Source: Brachybacterium kimchii
GTDB lineage: Bacteria > Actinomycetota > Actinomycetes > Actinomycetales > Dermabacteraceae
Reading direction: 5' to 3'
DNA length: 64,000 nt
NCBI RefSeq assembly: GCF_023373525.1
Contig: NZ_CP097218.1
Coordinates: forward strand, 1,488,001-1,552,000
Shown here: one piece after another, positions 62,239 to 64,000 of the stretch
Layout of the letters: each line of letters starts with the position of its first letter
Numbering within the stretch: the stretch's first letter is position 1
Program-made: the position numbers and the translations under genes
Notes under the pieces: model-generated
Databases searched by the model: none
What the model was told of the DNA's origin: nothing
Seen by the model: the letters and a program-made list of their open reading frames with translations, nothing else

Positions 62239-62727
62239 TCAGCCGCGGGCGGGGAGGTGACCGCGCACGTGCTCGACGATGCCGCGGGAGGCGGCCTCGA
62301 TCTTGCGGGCGGTGTCCTCGAAGTCGCTGCTGTCGCCGTACCAGGGGTCGCGGATGCCCAGGTCCTCCGGGGCCTCGGGATCGAACTCGCGCAGCATGCG
62401 CAGGCGCTCGGAGACGCCGCGCCCGCCGATCCGCTCGAGCGGCCCGACGTGATCGTGGTCCAGGGCCAGCACCAGGTCGACCTCGCGCAGCTCCTCCGGC
62501 GTGACCTGCCGCGCCCGGTGGCCGGAGGGGTCGAATCCGAGCTCGCGCAGCTTCGCCCCGGCCCGAGGATCGATGGGTTCGCCGGTCTCCCAGCTCGTGG
62601 TGCCCGCGGAGGAGATCTCGACCTGGTCCGCCAGGCCCTCGTCCTCGAACGCGCCGCGGAGCATGTACTCCGCCATCGGCGAGCGGCAGATGTTGCCGGT
62701 GCACACGGTGATGATCCTGAAGGTCAC
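62239..62727 (-). CDS. Low-molecular-weight protein tyrosine phosphatase
   Basis: 162 residues. The P-loop C-x5-R is Cys9 to Arg15 (VCTGNICRSP), and the general acid Asp is in DPWYGDSSDF. It removes phosphate from tyrosine in proteins, possibly of the cell-envelope polysaccharide kinases. GTG 62727 overlaps the stop of the GNAT gene by GTGA. Confidence 0.9.
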   Translation of the reverse strand: MTFRIITVCTGNICRSPMAEYMLRGAFEDEGLADQVEISSAGTTSWETGEPIDPRAGAKLRELGFDPSGHRARQVTPEELREVDLVLALDHDHVGPLERIGGRGVSERLRMLREFDPEAPEDLGIRDPWYGDSSDFEDTARKIEAASRGIVEHVRGHLPARG

Positions 62728-63077
62728 GCGTCGCCCTCCTGCGGCTCGGGGCCGACCTCGTCGGTGGGGCGCTGCGTCGAACGGGCCCCTGCGGGATGAC
62801 GCTCGAGGTAGCCGCGGGCGAACCAGCAGGTCGCCTCGACGTCCAGGCCCTCCTCGGCGGTCTCGGCGAGGGCCTCCTGCACGAGCGCGGTGCCGATGCC
62901 CTGGCCGCCGTGCTCCGGGGAGACGACGGTCGAGCGCAGATCCCGCACGCCCTCGGCGCTGCCCGGTCCGTACTGGAGGACGCCCACCAGACGGTCGTCC
63001 AGCAGCGCCTCGAATCTCTCCCGGTCCGCCGCGTGCGCGATGCGCAGTCCCTCGACGATCCGTCCCCGTGCTCCCAT
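62724..63077 (-). CDS. Short GNAT-family N-acetyltransferase (YjdJ-like)
   Basis: 117 residues with the acetyl-CoA loop SPEHGGQGIGTALVQEALAE and the core LVGVLQYG. This is the short GNAT type, with no recognised substrate. It diverges from the DUF952 gene, with the two start codons only 25 bp apart and overlapping -10 boxes (63086-63095). Confidence 0.78.
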   Translation of the reverse strand: MGARGRIVEGLRIAHAADRERFEALLDDRLVGVLQYGPGSAEGVRDLRSTVVSPEHGGQGIGTALVQEALAETAEEGLDVEATCWFARGYLERHPAGARSTQRPTDEVGPEPQEGDA

Positions 63078-63085
63078 GGGGCATC

Positions 63086-63095
63086 ACGGTACACT
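63086..63095. promoter_or_regulatory. Overlapping divergent -10 boxes (GNAT and DUF952)
   Basis: Plus strand TACACT (63090-63095) is 7 nt before the DUF952 ATG; minus strand TACCGT (63086-63091) is 8 nt before the GNAT ATG. They share two bases, so the two leaderless promoters cannot be occupied together. Confidence 0.5.
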
Positions 63096-63102
63096 GCCGG
63101 TC

Positions 63103-63468
63103 ATGCCCGCGCCCCTGATCTGGCACATCACCGAACGCTCCTCCTGGGACGCGGCGGTGCCCACCGGGCGCTACACGTGCTCGACCCGCGGCCGCAGCCT
63201 CGCCGAGGTCGGCTTCATCCACGCCTCCTGGCCCGAGCAGATCTCGATGGTCGCCAAGCGCGTCTATCCGGATCGGCCGACGGACCTGGTGATCCTCGAG
63301 ATCGACGTGCAGCGCGTCGAGGCCGCGGGCATCGCCGTGGACGTGGAGGAGGACTCCCGCGGCACCGGCCGCTCGTATCCGCACATCCGCGGCCCCGTGC
63401 CGATCAGCGCCGTGGTCCGCCTGCGCCGCACCAAGTGGCTGGGCCGGGAGTTCGTGGTCGTCGCCTGA
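63103..63468 (+). CDS. DUF952 protein
   Basis: 121 residues, matching the DUF952 family: LIWHITERSSWDAA, GFIHASWPEQISMVA, LVILEIDVQRVEAAGI, YPHIRGPVPISAVV. The conserved His residues (WHIT, FIHAS, YPHIRG) suggest a ligand- or metal-site; no activity is established. The start lies 7 nt from TACACT, i.e. a leaderless message. Confidence 0.82.
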   Translation: MPAPLIWHITERSSWDAAVPTGRYTCSTRGRSLAEVGFIHASWPEQISMVAKRVYPDRPTDLVILEIDVQRVEAAGIAVDVEEDSRGTGRSYPHIRGPVPISAVVRLRRTKWLGREFVVVA

Positions 63469-63513
63469 GCGCGCCGCGCGAGGCGCCCCTCCCCCGTCGG
63501 CCCCCGCCGGACG

Positions 63514-63519
63514 TAGCAT
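63514..63519 (+). promoter_or_regulatory. -10 box of a leaderless promoter (Sua5-like gene)
   Basis: TAGCAT, 5 nt, then ATG at 63525. Confidence 0.45.
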
Positions 63520-63524
63520 CGGGC

Positions 63525-64000
63525 ATGGCTCGATATCTGGACATCCATCCCGTGGACCCGCAGCCGCGCCTCATCGAGCAGACGGTGCGCGTGCTGCGCG
63601 ACGGCGGGCTGATCGCCTACCCCACCGACTCCTGCTACGCGCTGGGCTGCGCCCTCGAGGCGCACGAGGGGCTCGAGCGCATCCGCCGCATCCGGCAGGT
63701 CGGCTCCGACCACGACTTCACGCTCGTCTGCTCGGACTTCGCGCAGCTCTCGCAGTTCGTGCTCGTCTCCAACCCCACGTTCCGCCTGGTCAAGAACCTC
63801 ACGCCGGGGCCGTACACCTTCATCCTGCGGGCCACCAAGGAGGTGCCCCGCAGGATGGCCCACCCGAAGAAGAAGACCGTGGGAGTGCGCATCCCCGACA
63901 GCCGCGTGGACCGAGCGCTCGTGGAGGCCCTCGGCGAGCCGATCGTCTCCTCGACGCTGCTGCTGCCGGGCGAGGAGACCCCTCCCTCGCAGGGCTGGCA
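63525..64000 (+). CDS. Sua5/YciO-type threonylcarbamoyl-AMP synthase family protein, 3' end outside window
   Basis: 158 N-terminal residues, open to the window edge. The YrdC fold is clear: GGLIAYPTDSCYALGC, IRRIRQVGSDHDFTLVCSD, LTPGPYTFILRATKEVPRR, KKKTVGVRIPDSRV. The last segment (KKKTVGVRIPD) is typical of the YciO branch, whose exact role is less certain than that of Sua5, which makes threonylcarbamoyl-AMP for tRNA t6A. The start follows TAGCAT by 5 nt. Confidence 0.88.
   Translation, partial: MARYLDIHPVDPQPRLIEQTVRVLRDGGLIAYPTDSCYALGCALEAHEGLERIRRIRQVGSDHDFTLVCSDFAQLSQFVLVSNPTFRLVKNLTPGPYTFILRATKEVPRRMAHPKKKTVGVRIPDSRVDRALVEALGEPIVSSTLLLPGEETPPSQGW

Overview
The window is a dense, very GC-rich stretch of actinobacterial chromosome. 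Lsr2, PrsW-type protease, a FolB-FolK fusion, the gene order ftsH-folE-folP-folB/K-DUF3180-PH-DUF2520-panC-lysS-lsr2 and leaderless starts with TAnnnT -10 boxes all point to Actinomycetes. The overall content suggests Micrococcales, perhaps a Dermabacteraceae/Brachybacterium-like organism; the genus is inference only. I see no rRNA, tRNA, IS element, prophage or CRISPR array.

Layout. 1-3.2 kb: the 3' end of 5-formyl-THF cyclo-ligase, an FmdB zinc-ribbon protein, a CpaB-like SAF protein, mscL and mutY. 3.2-7.4 kb: GNAT/NAGS-like protein, DedA and ClpC (minus strand). 7.5-11.6 kb: GH29 fucosidase, mqo, aldose epimerase. 11.7-26.3 kb (minus strand): lsr2, a small membrane protein, lysS, panC, DUF2520, two PH-domain membrane proteins, DUF3180, folB-folK, folP, folE, ftsH, hpt, tilS and dacB, a folate/pantothenate/proteostasis block with overlapping start and stop codons; ppa diverges from dacB. 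27-34.5 kb: glycine-rich unknown, def, MsiK/UgpC-type ABC ATPase, DUF4032 kinase-like protein, rlmB-cysS, holin-like protein. 34.7-39 kb: LacI regulator and a histidine kinase/response regulator/DUF4097 operon. 39-46 kb: acs, a VOC protein with a ribbon-helix-helix regulator, two tandem HTH regulators, sdaA. 46-52.6 kb: DEAD-box helicase, panD, AEC transporter, leuS. 52.7-64 kb: MHS-type MFS transporter, WXG100-like protein, clpB, prsW, S4 protein, amidase, LMW-PTP, GNAT, DUF952 and a Sua5/YciO protein cut by the window end.

Regulation is the most informative layer. leuS is preceded by an 8-codon leader peptide (MARSLLLP, with CTC CTG CTT Leu codons) followed by a hairpin and seven T residues, which together look like a ribosome-mediated leucine attenuator. 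clpB has a HAIR (HspR) element around its -10, and clpC has a ClgR-like CGC-N5-GCG site near -49. A near-perfect 30-bp palindrome covers the -10 and start codon of the leaderless RHH-VOC pair. At least a dozen genes have TAnnnT boxes 5-8 nt from the start codon, so leaderless initiation appears common here.

Most enzymes are housekeeping. Candidates for new biology are the leuS attenuator, the RHH/VOC switch, the WXG100-domain protein with no recognisable partner, the DUF4032 protein that keeps the residue pattern of a protein kinase, and the paired HTH regulators.
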